Shown here: positions 26,941 through 35,280 of the stretch, piece by piece
How positions within the stretch are numbered: the stretch's first letter is position 1
How the letters are laid out: each line of letters opens with the position of its first letter
Program-made: the position numbers and the translations under genes
Notes under the pieces: model-generated
Told to the model about the DNA's origin: nothing
Database searches by the model: none
The model's input: only the letters and a program-made list of their open reading frames with translations
Source: Plantibacter sp. ME-Dv--P-122b
GTDB lineage: Bacteria; Actinomycetota; Actinomycetes; Actinomycetales; Microbacteriaceae
Reading direction: 5' to 3'
NCBI RefSeq assembly: GCF_030209375.1
Contig: NZ_JARVSC010000009.1
Location: 1-64,000, forward strand
DNA length: 64,000 nt

Positions 26941-26956
26941 ATCGCAATATCGCGAT
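26941..26956. promoter_or_regulatory. Candidate ArsR operator
   Basis: ATCGCAATATCGCGAT has perfect ATCGC/GCGAT arms around a 6-bp centre and lies 12 bp upstream of the ArsR ATG, in the divergent region with the reductase gene. The ATATCGC core is partly repeated, which suggests tandem half sites. Confidence 0.55.
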
Positions 26957-27014
26957 TCCACGATGTTGTGCCATGCTGTTCATCGGTAAATCACGATCTA
27001 ACGATGGAGAAGTC

Positions 27015-28064
27015 ATGACGAATAAGACGGCACTGGTGGTCGGAGCCCGCGGGGTGATCGGCGGGAACCTCATCACCCACCTCGAAGGGCTCGGGTGGGA
27101 CGTGATCGGGCTGTCGCGCCGCGGCGGTACCGATCGGGGATCCGTCAGGCACCTCGCGGTGGACCTCCTCGACCGCGACGCGACCAGCCACCAGCTGAAG
27201 GGCCTGTCGGAGGTGACGCACCTGTTCTACGCCGCCTACCAGGACCGCCCCAGCTGGGCAGAGCTCGTCGCACCGAACCTCGCGATGCTCACGAACGTCG
27301 TCGACGCCGTCGAACCCATCGCGCCGGGCCTCGAACACATCAGTCTGATGCAGGGCTACAAGGTCTACGGTGCACACCTGGGGCCCTTCGCGACACCCGC
27401 GAAGGAATCCGACCCGCCGCACATGCCGCCGGAGTTCAACGTCGACCAGCAGCAGTTCCTCGAACGCCGGCAGCGCGGCGCCACCTGGTCGTGGTCGGCG
27501 TTGCGACCGTCGGTCGTCGCCGGGATCGGCCTGGGCAACCCGATGAACCTGGCGATGGTCATCGCCGTCTACGCGTCCATGAGCAAGGAACTCGGCATCC
27601 CGCTGCGCTTCCCCGGCAAGCCCGGCGCGTACACGAGCCTGATCGAGATGACGGACGCCGACCTCCTCGCGAAGGCCACCGTGTGGGCGGCGACCACCGA
27701 GCATGCCCGCAACGAGGCGTTCAACATCACGAACGGCGACGTGTTCCGGTGGTCGTCGATGTGGCCGAAGATCGCCGCCTTCTTCGACCTCGACGTCGCG
27801 CCGCCACTCGAGATGAGCCTCGTCGAGGTGATGGCCGACAAGGAGGCCCTATGGAAGGCGATGGTCGAGCGGCACGGCCTCGCGCCCACCAGCTACGCAG
27901 AGGTGTCGTCGTGGGCGTTCGGCGACTTCGTCTTCGCATGGGACTACGACGTCATCGCCGACACCTCGAAGTCCCGCCGAGCCGGGTTCCACGAGTACGT
28001 CGAGACCGAGGCGATGTTCCTCCGGATCTTCCAGGACCTGCGGGAGCAGCGACTGATCCCGTAA
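27015..28064 (+). CDS. NAD(P)-dependent reductase, PRISE-like extended SDR
   Basis: This 349-residue extended short-chain dehydrogenase has the glycine motif VVGARGVIGGN (residues 8-18) and a SRRGG segment compatible with NADPH. LMQGYKVYG carries the catalytic tyrosine and nearby lysine in the arrangement seen in PRISE enzymes (progesterone 5-beta-reductase/iridoid synthase-like). Bacterial members reduce activated enones, but the substrate here is unknown. It is divergent from, and probably repressed by, the ArsR regulator. The ATG at 27015 is preceded by GATGGAGAAGTC. Confidence 0.87.
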   Translation: MTNKTALVVGARGVIGGNLITHLEGLGWDVIGLSRRGGTDRGSVRHLAVDLLDRDATSHQLKGLSEVTHLFYAAYQDRPSWAELVAPNLAMLTNVVDAVEPIAPGLEHISLMQGYKVYGAHLGPFATPAKESDPPHMPPEFNVDQQQFLERRQRGATWSWSALRPSVVAGIGLGNPMNLAMVIAVYASMSKELGIPLRFPGKPGAYTSLIEMTDADLLAKATVWAATTEHARNEAFNITNGDVFRWSSMWPKIAAFFDLDVAPPLEMSLVEVMADKEALWKAMVERHGLAPTSYAEVSSWAFGDFVFAWDYDVIADTSKSRRAGFHEYVETEAMFLRIFQDLREQRLIP

Positions 28065-28077
28065 CGGCAGGCCCCGG

Positions 28078-29016
28078 CTACTGTTCGAAGGCGGCGAGCG
28101 CGACGCTCGCCGCCTCCGCGACCAACGCGTCGTCGTACTCGGCGTCCGGGTCGAGTGTGTTCGTGAGGATGGTCAGGACGATCGGGTCACCGCCCGGCCG
28201 GTCGATGATCGCGACGTCGTTCCGGATCCCACCTGCACCCCCGGACTTGTCGGCCACCTGCCATCCCGCTGGAGCGCCGGCCCGGATCAGGGTGTCGCCC
28301 GTCGCGTTGCCGCTCATCCAGGCGAGGAGCGTCGCCCGGTCGGCCGGCTCCAGGTAGGAGCCGTCGACGAGGCGGGTCAGGTCGTCGGTGAACGCGGCAG
28401 GGGTGGTGGTGTCATCGGTGCTGCCCGGTTCGATCACGTTCAACAGCGGCTCGGCGTTGACGACCTCGGTCACCTCATCGCCGAGCGTGACGAGGGCGGC
28501 GTCCAGCGCGGCCGGCCCACCGATCCGCGCGAGGACGAGGTTGAGGGCCGTGTTATCGCTCCGCCGGACGGCGGCCTCGGCGAGCTGCGACAGGGTCAGG
28601 CCGGTCTCGACCTGTTCACTCGTCACCGGCGAATAGCCGGCCGCCTCGACCTCCTCGGCCGACCACGTGACGATGTCGTCACGCGCCGAGCCGCGCACCT
28701 CATGGAGGAAGACGGCTGCGGCGAGCGCCTTGATCGTCGAGGCGTACCCGAAGCGCTCGTCCGCGCGGTAGGACAACCGGGCACCGGTCCCGGTGTCGAC
28801 GGCGCTGATGCCGACTCGCGCGCTGAACTCAGCCTCCAAGGCTTGGAACTCGACGGACCGGTCGGGCATCGACGTGGACGGGGCCGACGGTGGGGCCGAG
28901 ACCGGGGAACTCGGTGACATCGACGGGGACGGATTAGCGGAGGCGCACCCCACGAGCCCGAGCACCAGCCCACCGGCCAGGGCGACGGCGACGACGCCAC
29001 CGGTGCTCCGCGTCAT
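28078..29016 (-). CDS. bla: Class A beta-lactamase, lipoprotein
   Basis: This 312-residue serine beta-lactamase has the active-site S93-T-I-K96, the S153-D-N155 loop, Glu189 in the omega loop (EPLLN) and K257-S-G259 in place of the usual KTG. A lipoprotein signal (lipidated Cys24 in LVGC) followed by a Ser/Pro-rich linker anchors it outside the membrane. It hydrolyses beta-lactams; spectrum cannot be told from sequence. The ATG overlaps the stop of the SRPBCC gene (ATGA). Confidence 0.93.
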   Translation of the reverse strand: MTRSTGGVVAVALAGGLVLGLVGCASANPSPSMSPSSPVSAPPSAPSTSMPDRSVEFQALEAEFSARVGISAVDTGTGARLSYRADERFGYASTIKALAAAVFLHEVRGSARDDIVTWSAEEVEAAGYSPVTSEQVETGLTLSQLAEAAVRRSDNTALNLVLARIGGPAALDAALVTLGDEVTEVVNAEPLLNVIEPGSTDDTTTPAAFTDDLTRLVDGSYLEPADRATLLAWMSGNATGDTLIRAGAPAGWQVADKSGGAGGIRNDVAIIDRPGGDPIVLTILTNTLDPDAEYDDALVAEAASVALAAFEQ

Positions 29017-29426
29017 CGAACGCCGGCCCGCCCAGCCACCTGGTGATCAAGGCGCTCGAGGTCCGCCGCGACCATCGCGACGTCACGCGCGAACTGGTCG
29101 TCGTCCAGCTCGATCTGTCGCACGGTGAACACCACCTCGGCACCCTCCGGGTGGGCCAGCACGCGGACCGGGTTGGTCACGACCGTCCCGGACGGCAAGG
29201 TGACGTCGTGGTCGAGCACGCCGAACCGGTTCCGCTCGACGAACCGGACCTCCACCCGACCCATCGGCGACTCGACGAACAGCGCGTCACCCTCGCGGAC
29301 CACCGCGGCCTGCGCGAGACCGGCCGCCCACCGTGGGAGGTTGTCGACGTCCGATGCGTACTCGTAGACGGCATCCGGCGAGGCGCTGATGACCCGGCTG
29401 ACGTGGTGACTTCTCATGGACGGCAT
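29013..29426 (-). CDS. SRPBCC-fold protein
   Basis: This protein of about 137 residues has the START/Bet v1-like pattern: ISASPDAVYEYASDVDNLPRW at the start, central strands (VEVRFVERNRFGVLDHDV) and a long C-terminal helix. Such proteins bind hydrophobic ligands or act as cyclases. The ATG at 29426 with GAGG seven bases upstream is preferred; an internal ATG at 29417 is possible. Coupled to the beta-lactamase gene for no obvious metabolic reason. Confidence 0.85.
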   Translation of the reverse strand: MPSMRSHHVSRVISASPDAVYEYASDVDNLPRWAAGLAQAAVVREGDALFVESPMGRVEVRFVERNRFGVLDHDVTLPSGTVVTNPVRVLAHPEGAEVVFTVRQIELDDDQFARDVAMVAADLERLDHQVAGRAGVR

Positions 29427-29541
29427 CCTGCCACCTCGGAGCGGGAGCCATCTGGTGCGTCCCGCCCGCGGATGATGCTCCGCGAGCGGGATCCTCCTGC
29501 GGGCTGACGATTCGAGTGTCGACGGTTCGTAGCCTGGAGGC

Positions 29542-30612
29542 ATGCCCGGCATCACCCGCAGTCGACCGCCCTTGCCATCACCGGCCCCCATGGAGCAGCG
29601 ACGTCGTCGGCGTCGGCGCGCCCGCATCGCGGCCGTCGTCACGGCATCATTCATCGCGCTGGTGGTCGGCGGCGCCGTCGTCGCCGCGCCGCTCCTGCGG
29701 TCGTACGGGATCTACCTCGTCCCGCCGTCGCCGCAGACGTACGCGGAGGTCGCGCTCGACGCCATGCGGCAGGGTGTCGAGGCGACACCGGACCGCTACG
29801 GCGAGGTGCGGGCACGGGCCATGGCCTCCGTCGCGGACGCCTCCGACTACGCCGACACCTACGGGCCGCTCGCGGAGGCGGCGACCGAGTTGGGCGGTCC
29901 GCACACCACCTTCAACGATCCTGCGGCCGCGGCGGAGCTGTTCGGCCCGTCGTCGGGGTCCGAGGCCGGGAACGAACCGCCCACCGTCACGACCGCCGAC
30001 GGTGTGACGACCATCCGGCTCCCGACGCTCATCGGTGGCGGCTCCGGAAGCGACTCTTTCGGCCAGCGATACATCGACACGGTCGTCGACGCGATCGCCG
30101 CCGCCGCGCCCCACACGTCGGCGTGGGTGGTCGATCTGCGGGACAACCATGGCGGCAACGTGTGGCCGATGTTGGCCGCCGTGGCACCCCTGCTCGACGA
30201 CGGGACCGTCGAGACCTTCGAGTCCGTCGACGGGTCGACGGTCGTCTCGGTGTCGGGCGGCGCCGTCTCGTCCGACGGCAACCGACAGAGCGCGGCGACG
30301 AAGCCGCAGCCGAAGGTGGACGGGCCGATCGCCGTGGTCATCGACGGGATGACCGGCAGCTCCGCTGAGGCGGTCGCGATCGCCTTCATCGGGCAGTCGG
30401 ACGTGCACGTGTTCGGGCAACCGAGCTACGGCTTCAGCACGGCCAACCAGCCGGTCCGCCTCTACGACGGTGCGGTCGTCAATCTGACCGTGGCCGTCGA
30501 CGCCGATCGCACGGGCAAGCGTTACGGCGTCCCGATCGAGCCCGACACCGCCGTCGAGGACTTCACGCAGCTCCCCGCGGCCATCAACATGTGGCTCGCC
30601 GACCGCGACTGA
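29542..30612 (+). CDS. S41-family peptidase, membrane-anchored
   Basis: This 356-residue protein has an N-terminal basic stretch and one transmembrane helix (about 31-51), so the protease domain faces outward. The S41 (C-terminal processing protease) core shows VDLRDNHGGN and the catalytic serine region DGMTGSSAEAVA, followed by GQPSYGFST. No PDZ domain is evident, so it is a short, tail-specific-protease-like member. The native target is unknown. The stop is 13 bp before repeat copy C. Confidence 0.85.
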   Translation: MPGITRSRPPLPSPAPMEQRRRRRRRARIAAVVTASFIALVVGGAVVAAPLLRSYGIYLVPPSPQTYAEVALDAMRQGVEATPDRYGEVRARAMASVADASDYADTYGPLAEAATELGGPHTTFNDPAAAAELFGPSSGSEAGNEPPTVTTADGVTTIRLPTLIGGGSGSDSFGQRYIDTVVDAIAAAAPHTSAWVVDLRDNHGGNVWPMLAAVAPLLDDGTVETFESVDGSTVVSVSGGAVSSDGNRQSAATKPQPKVDGPIAVVIDGMTGSSAEAVAIAFIGQSDVHVFGQPSYGFSTANQPVRLYDGAVVNLTVAVDADRTGKRYGVPIEPDTAVEDFTQLPAAINMWLADRD

Positions 30613-30624
30613 ACGATCCGCCCA

Positions 30625-30684
30625 CCGAGAGTGCCCGTTCTGCTCGCCGAACTGCTCCGAAAGCGCAGAACGAGCACTCTCGGC
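30625..30684 (+). repeat. Dispersed palindromic repeat, copy C
   Basis: Left arm CCGAGAGTGCCCGTTCTGC and right arm GCAGAACGAGCACTCTCGG pair with one mismatch around a 22-base middle. It lies between convergent genes. Compared with copies B and E, both arms carry the compensating change CATTC/GAATG to CGTTC/GAACG. Confidence 0.85.
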
Positions 30685-30693
30685 CGAGCGCAC

Positions 30694-31458
30694 TCAGACC
30701 GCGGGCGCGTACGGGTCGCGGAGCACGCGTCGGAGCACCGCCCGCTCCGCGACCGTCCACAGTGCGCTCGTCGCGAGGTAGACGGCGGCTGCGAACGGGA
30801 CGATCGCCGCGAAGCCGACCGACAGGAACGGGAGCCAGCGCATGACGGGACCGATCGCGGCGGCGGGAACGGGCGTCCGCGCCTCCGCAGATTCCTGAGG
30901 GAGCGCCGTCCATCGCGCACTCGCCCGTCGCGTCAGCTCGATCGCCAGCCCGAGCAGCGCCAAGACGACGAGGAACGGCCAGACGGCGGTGACCGTGGCG
31001 CCGATCAGCTGGAACAGGTTCGAGCCGAGCGGGACACCCCCGACCACTGCGGAGAGCAGCGCGTTGGCATGACCGGCGATGTCCTGATGGACGAACAGCG
31101 CGTACACCGCCGAGACGACCGGTGCCTGCGCGAGCAGCGGCAGGCAACCCGCGACCGGCGAGGTGCCGTGGCGCTGGTAGAGCTCGATGATCGCGCGGTT
31201 CAGTTCCTCGGGGCGGCCGGCGTAGCGCTTCCGGAGGGCCGCGAGCTCAGGGGCGAGACGGCGCCTCGTGCGTTCGGCGCGCACCTGCGAGACGCCGACC
31301 GGGAGCAGGAGCAGGCGCACGAAAACGGTGAGGACGACGATGGCGAGCAGCGGTGCGCACGAGCCGGCAAGCGGTTCGAGGGCGGTGCCGGTCGCTGCGA
31401 CGAAGCCGGCGAGGCCGTCGAGGATGGCGGAGACGATTGGGATGGTGGAGAAGTCCAT
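30694..31458 (-). CDS. yidC: YidC/Oxa1-family membrane insertase, short paralogue
   Basis: This 254-residue protein has five hydrophobic segments, the QVRAERTRRRLAPEL cytoplasmic loop and the SPVAGCLPLLAQAPV motif of the insertase core. It has no large periplasmic domain and no long basic tail, and is shorter than the housekeeping YidC normally found beside rnpA and jag. It is probably a second, specialised insertase. The ATG at 31458 follows GAAGGAC. A small membrane protein gene lies just upstream. Confidence 0.88.
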   Translation of the reverse strand: MDFSTIPIVSAILDGLAGFVAATGTALEPLAGSCAPLLAIVVLTVFVRLLLLPVGVSQVRAERTRRRLAPELAALRKRYAGRPEELNRAIIELYQRHGTSPVAGCLPLLAQAPVVSAVYALFVHQDIAGHANALLSAVVGGVPLGSNLFQLIGATVTAVWPFLVVLALLGLAIELTRRASARWTALPQESAEARTPVPAAAIGPVMRWLPFLSVGFAAIVPFAAAVYLATSALWTVAERAVLRRVLRDPYAPAV

Positions 31459-31520
31459 GGGTGGGTCCTTCGATCGAGAACGGGAGAGGATCGTTCGACC
31501 GCCACGGACCACCGGGGGCG

Positions 31521-31835
31521 CTACTGCACGCTGAACCCGGCCGTTCTGACGGTCACGATCGCGCTTCCGGGCGCCCGAGACCGGACGTGCCCCGGTGCGT
31601 CGGGGTTGTTGTGCGTGACCAGCACGCGCAGGTTCTCGACCTCGCGCAGCTCGACCGGGCCGGTACGTGGCCGGAGCGTCACGCGCACCTGCAGGATGAC
31701 GGCGATGAGGACAGCCGCCGCGGAAACGGCCCCGATGAACCCGAACACCATGAGGGCCGGGATCACGACGTTCCCGCTGCCCCCTGCTCCCAGCAGCGCG
31801 AACGTCCGCGCCACGAGTTCGAGCAGACCGACCAT
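31521..31835 (-). CDS. Small membrane protein beside yidC (DUF6412-like)
   Basis: This 104-residue protein has two N-terminal hydrophobic helices (about 5-18 and 24-50) and a C-terminal segment ending HNNPDAPGHVRSRAPG. That segment resembles the DUF6412 family, often encoded next to short YidC paralogues in actinobacteria; the family call rests on recollection. It probably works with the insertase encoded 62 bp downstream. Confidence 0.6.
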   Translation of the reverse strand: MVGLLELVARTFALLGAGGSGNVVIPALMVFGFIGAVSAAAVLIAVILQVRVTLRPRTGPVELREVENLRVLVTHNNPDAPGHVRSRAPGSAIVTVRTAGFSVQ

Positions 31836-31921
31836 GCTCCGACGCTAGCAGCACCCTCGACGTGACAGCCGCGTCCGGGCTGGTCGACTGCGGCTTTGCG
31901 ACGAGGCGTTGAACGGTCGAC

Positions 31922-32380
31922 TCAGTCCACCAACGGGTACCAGTGTCGGTCGCGCAGCTGATGCTCGTCATCGTCGAGACGCACCCACGTGCCGTCAGTG
32001 ATCGGGGCCACGTCCGAAGCCCACACGCCGAAGTGGGCGACCGGTGCCGGCCAGTCGTATCCGTCGGCCGGTGCCTCCACGACGTTGCGCACGGCGCCGA
32101 TGAACCGAAGGCCAATGGCCTCGCCGGTGATGCGCTGCGCCAGTGCGCATACGGTCACTGTGCCGTCGACGTCATCGGATGCAGCCTCGAGCATTGGCAG
32201 ATCGAGCCGCCCTGTGCCCTGCCTCGGCACACAGAACACCTGATCGGAGTCGCGGAGGAGCAAACGTACGACCGCCATCGGCCGGGGTGGCGTCGTCCGG
32301 CGGATCACCTCGGCCCTGCTTCCCGGGGGAAGCCACGGCGCACCATGCGTCACATGGGCGAGCGTCTCGTCTTCATTCAC
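31922..32380 (-). CDS. Nudix-like protein with degenerate box
   Basis: This 152-residue protein has a Nudix-type strand order (AVVRLLLRDSDQVFCVPR, then TGRLDLPMLE), but the catalytic box is degenerate: RITGEAIGL stands where REUXEEXGU is expected. It may be a non-catalytic binding protein, or an enzyme with altered metal ligands. It sits upstream of a normal Nudix gene on the same strand. Confidence in the family is moderate. Confidence 0.6.
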   Translation of the reverse strand: MNEDETLAHVTHGAPWLPPGSRAEVIRRTTPPRPMAVVRLLLRDSDQVFCVPRQGTGRLDLPMLEAASDDVDGTVTVCALAQRITGEAIGLRFIGAVRNVVEAPADGYDWPAPVAHFGVWASDVAPITDGTWVRLDDDEHQLRDRHWYPLVD

Positions 32381-32448
32381 GCCGCGAGCGTACCCGAATC
32401 GTGCACGTGTGACCGGTGCCGCCTGCTCGAGCTCTCGGTCAGATGCGC

Positions 32449-33036
32449 TCAGCGAGATCGTTCCTCGCTGGCCACTCCGAGCGGCGGGAGGATGCCCTGG
32501 GCCGCCGCCACGGCTCGGGCGACGATGAGGGGCGGGTCGACGATCGTTCCGCCCGCGATCATGGCGTCGAGCTCGGACAACGGGATGCGCACGAGCCGCA
32601 CCTGCTCCGCGGGATCCGACAGGTCGGCCAAGCCGGCACGGACACCTCCAGTCGAGATGAACAGGTGTGTCGGCCAGGACGCTCGCCCCGGATTCATGAA
32701 GAAGGTGTGCAGCGGTCGGAGGTCGTCCGGAACGATACCGAGCTCCTCGTCGAGCTCACGCCGGGCGGCCTCGACCGGGGCCTCGTCCGTTCGACCGGCA
32801 CCGCCCGGCAGGTCGTGGATCCAGCGGTCGAGCGGGTATCGGTACTGCCAGGCGAGGAGCACGTCGTCGCCGTCGATGATCAGCGAGGCGACGGAGAAGG
32901 GGACGCTCTCGTCGACGAGATACCTCGATCGCGACCCGTCCGGCAATCGGACCTCGTGATCGACCAAGGCGACCCGACCTCGATGGACCGTCGTCCTCCC
33001 GAGCGTGGTCCAACGTGATTCATCCGGAACAGGCAT
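32449..33036 (-). CDS. Nudix hydrolase, ADP-ribose pyrophosphatase type
   Basis: This 195-residue enzyme has a complete Nudix box at residues 79-101 (from GAGRTDE through RELDEELGI). The preceding PLDRWIHDLPGG and the extended N-terminal domain fit the ADP-ribose/nucleotide-sugar pyrophosphatase group. It hydrolyses a nucleoside diphosphate linked to another moiety, with magnesium. It is a single gene, co-directional with the cupin and the Nudix-like gene. Confidence 0.9.
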   Translation of the reverse strand: MPVPDESRWTTLGRTTVHRGRVALVDHEVRLPDGSRSRYLVDESVPFSVASLIIDGDDVLLAWQYRYPLDRWIHDLPGGAGRTDEAPVEAARRELDEELGIVPDDLRPLHTFFMNPGRASWPTHLFISTGGVRAGLADLSDPAEQVRLVRIPLSELDAMIAGGTIVDPPLIVARAVAAAQGILPPLGVASEERSR

Positions 33037-33077
33037 CCGCCCACCCTACGGTCGCGTGCTGTCCGGCGATCATGTCG

Positions 33078-33461
33078 TCAGCGGAAGTCGCCCAGCTGAC
33101 GCTCGACAGGCACCGTGCCCTCGACGATCACGTCACCGGTGTGGGCAGTCGTGACGGTCTCGATCAAGACGATCTCGACCTCCTCGTCGGCGATGGGATT
33201 GTGCTGCACGCCCCGCGGCACCACGAAGAACTGGCCCGGCGTGAGCACGACTTCCTCATCGTCGGGGAGCTGGATACGGAGCGTGCCCGAGACGACGAGG
33301 AACATCTCGTCTTCGTTCGCGTGGTCGTGCCAGACCAACTGGCCGAGGAGCTTCGCGACCTTCACGTATTGATCGTTGACCCGCCCGACCACTCGAGGAG
33401 TCCAATGGGCCTCGACCTGTCGGAGTTCGGCGGCGATATCGATTCCGGAGAGAGCGGTCAT
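33078..33461 (-). CDS. Single-domain cupin protein
   Basis: This 127-residue small cupin has motif 1 as WHDHANEDEMFLVVSG (His45, His47, Glu51) and motif 2 as PRGVQHNP (His87), which gives a likely divalent-metal site. The fold can be catalytic or a sensor, and no substrate can be deduced. The ATG at 33461 lies 9 bp after GGAGAGG. It is separated by short gaps from the Nudix gene downstream and the GntR gene upstream. Confidence 0.85.
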   Translation of the reverse strand: MTALSGIDIAAELRQVEAHWTPRVVGRVNDQYVKVAKLLGQLVWHDHANEDEMFLVVSGTLRIQLPDDEEVVLTPGQFFVVPRGVQHNPIADEEVEIVLIETVTTAHTGDVIVEGTVPVERQLGDFR

Positions 33462-33534
33462 GCGTCCATCCTCTCCCGGCCGTCGCGCGTCGTGGCGCGG
33501 TATCACCCCTCGGTCTCGGTGCGCGCCGGCTCGG

Positions 33535-33906
33535 TCAGCCGTCCGGCCGGTCCGCCGTCGACGGCTCCTCCGCGCTACGGTTCGCGATCGCACGGACGAT
33601 CGCCAGGACGTCCTCGACGGCCACCCCGGCCGCATCGCTCGCCTCAATGAGCGCACGCGCCCGTTCGATGACTGCTTGCGGCGCGCGCGAGGCTCCGGGG
33701 GCGACGCGGGTGCCGGCCGCGGTCCGGGTCACGACGAGACCCTCCTGTTCGAGCGCCCGATAGGCCTTCGCCGCCGTGGCTTGGGCGACCGCGAAGTCCC
33801 GAGCGGTCTGCCGCACCGTCGGGAGGCGTTCGCCGTCTCCCAGCAGCCCTGACCGGATCGCGCCGCGGAAGAGTTCGGTGATCTCGTCGGCCGACAGGTG
33901 GTTCAT
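33535..33906 (-). CDS. GntR (YtrA-type) transcriptional regulator
   Basis: This 123-residue short GntR regulator has a winged helix (about 1-70; VRQTARDFAVAQATAAKAY is the recognition region) and a short C-terminal dimerisation helix, the YtrA architecture. Its ATG overlaps the stop of the membrane-protein gene upstream (ATGA), so it is second in a two-gene transcript. It probably represses that transcript through the inverted repeat at 34969-34990. Confidence 0.88.
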   Translation of the reverse strand: MNHLSADEITELFRGAIRSGLLGDGERLPTVRQTARDFAVAQATAAKAYRALEQEGLVVTRTAAGTRVAPGASRAPQAVIERARALIEASDAAGVAVEDVLAIVRAIANRSAEEPSTADRPDG

Positions 33907-34931
33907 CGAGCCGACCCGGCGAACTCGACGTCCGCGTCGGAGCGCTTTCGTGTGGCGAGCGCCGCTCTGACGGTGTCCACCGCGATTCGGAGCGCCAGAG
34001 CGACACCGGCTCCTTGAAGGGCGTAGCCGGCGAGGTTCATCGGGCGGGCGATCGCGCTGTATCCGCCGTCGATGGACAGGCGCGTCCTCGAGACGTTCTC
34101 CGACACCCAGTACTCGTCGATCCCGACGAGCGACGTCCCCGCCGACCCCACATGCATCCAGACGGCGCCAAGTGTGGCGGTGAGGCCGGCGAGCATGAGG
34201 AGGGTGAACACCCGGGCGGTCGACTCGCGGTCCGGGCGGACACTCGGAGCGGTGGACCGGGCGAGGATCGGCCGGTTGGCGTCGGTGCGGAGCACGAGGA
34301 CGAGCGTCAGTGCCGCGAGCGCGATGGCGATGACCGTGGCGAGGTGGTTCGGCCACCCCGACCCGGACACGTACCCGAACCCGTTGTTGAAGTTCGTGTA
34401 GATCGGCAGGGGCGAATAGTCGGGGACATGTCCGAAGAACTGGCCGTTCTCGGGCGCCGTCGTCGCACTGGCGATCTGCCAGGTGGCGGTCAGGAGGGCG
34501 AGCGACGCCGCGATGCCCGCGATCCACAGCGACACCCGCGGTGCGAAGGTGTTCCACGCCCGCAGCGGCGTGATCGCTCGCTCACCCGGCGCGGGCACGG
34601 GGACACGACGCAAGGCGAGCGCCGCGATCGCGATCACGAGGGTCGCCACGACGAGCGGTGCCGGTCGCCGCCACCAACCGTCGTATCCGGACGCGTCGTA
34701 CACGCCGACGTTCAGAGCACTCGCGAGGGTCGCGGTGGCCACGATCGCGACGGCTCCCGCCGTCCCTGCCCAGCGGAGCACGGCGTGACGGAAGCCTCGC
34801 TCGGGCAACGAGACGATGCGACGCGGGCGCACCCAGGACAGCGCGAAGATCCCCAGGCCGAAGGTCAGCGCGTTCTCGAGGGGCAGGATCTGCTTGACCT
34901 CGAACAGCAGCGTGAGGAGTGTCGTGAGCAT
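33903..34931 (-). CDS. Polytopic membrane protein regulated by GntR
   Basis: This 342-residue integral membrane protein has about eight hydrophobic segments and an extracytoplasmic loop with PLPIYTNFNNGFGYVSG. I do not recognise the family. YtrA-type regulators often accompany ABC or other membrane systems, but no ATPase is present here. The ATG at 34931 follows CCGACGTTCTGAGAGGTACCG, with GAGAGG as ribosome binding site. Confidence 0.75.
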   Translation of the reverse strand: MLTTLLTLLFEVKQILPLENALTFGLGIFALSWVRPRRIVSLPERGFRHAVLRWAGTAGAVAIVATATLASALNVGVYDASGYDGWWRRPAPLVVATLVIAIAALALRRVPVPAPGERAITPLRAWNTFAPRVSLWIAGIAASLALLTATWQIASATTAPENGQFFGHVPDYSPLPIYTNFNNGFGYVSGSGWPNHLATVIAIALAALTLVLVLRTDANRPILARSTAPSVRPDRESTARVFTLLMLAGLTATLGAVWMHVGSAGTSLVGIDEYWVSENVSRTRLSIDGGYSAIARPMNLAGYALQGAGVALALRIAVDTVRAALATRKRSDADVEFAGSAR

Positions 34932-34968
34932 CGGTACCTCTCAGAACGTCGGACGGAGCGCAGCGCGC

Positions 34969-34990
34969 TTGTGCTGACAAGGTAGCACAA
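34969..34990 (-). promoter_or_regulatory. GntR/YtrA operator
   Basis: TTGTGCT and AGCACAA form a perfect 7-bp inverted repeat with an 8-bp spacer, 38 bp upstream of the membrane-protein ATG. An additional half site (AACTTGTACT) follows. The position fits repression of the 34931-33535 transcript by its own GntR protein. Confidence 0.6.
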
Positions 34991-35013
34991 ACTTGTACTG
35001 CGAATGCAGCTCA

Positions 35014-35090
35014 AGAGTGCACCGCGATCCCGAAAGCGCGCGTTCTGCTCGCTGGAAGGGTCTGATGCAGCAGAACGTGCACTCTGGGCG
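35014..35090 (+). repeat. Dispersed palindromic repeat, copy D (degenerate)
   Basis: The right arm GCAGAACGTGCACTCT and the inner left arm CGCGTTCTGC are intact. The outer left arm (AGAGTGC, 35014-35020) is separated from the inner part by about 17 extra bases. It lies in a divergent intergenic region, so it is not simply a transcription terminator. The rest of the 34932-35280 gap (35091-35280) shows no gene. Confidence 0.6.
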
Positions 35091-35280
35091 CACACCTCAG
35101 ACCAGCCGGTACCGCATGGCGACCGCGCCTGAGCGGAACTCCCCCGGTCGACGAGGTCGAGCTCAATGCGCTCCCTCACGGATCGACGGCCTCCCGACGC
35201 GGGGCCCTACCTGCCAGCGAACCACGTCGACGCCCGAATGTCGCTCACGTGTGTCGGGCCACACTGCCAGACTGGCGTCG

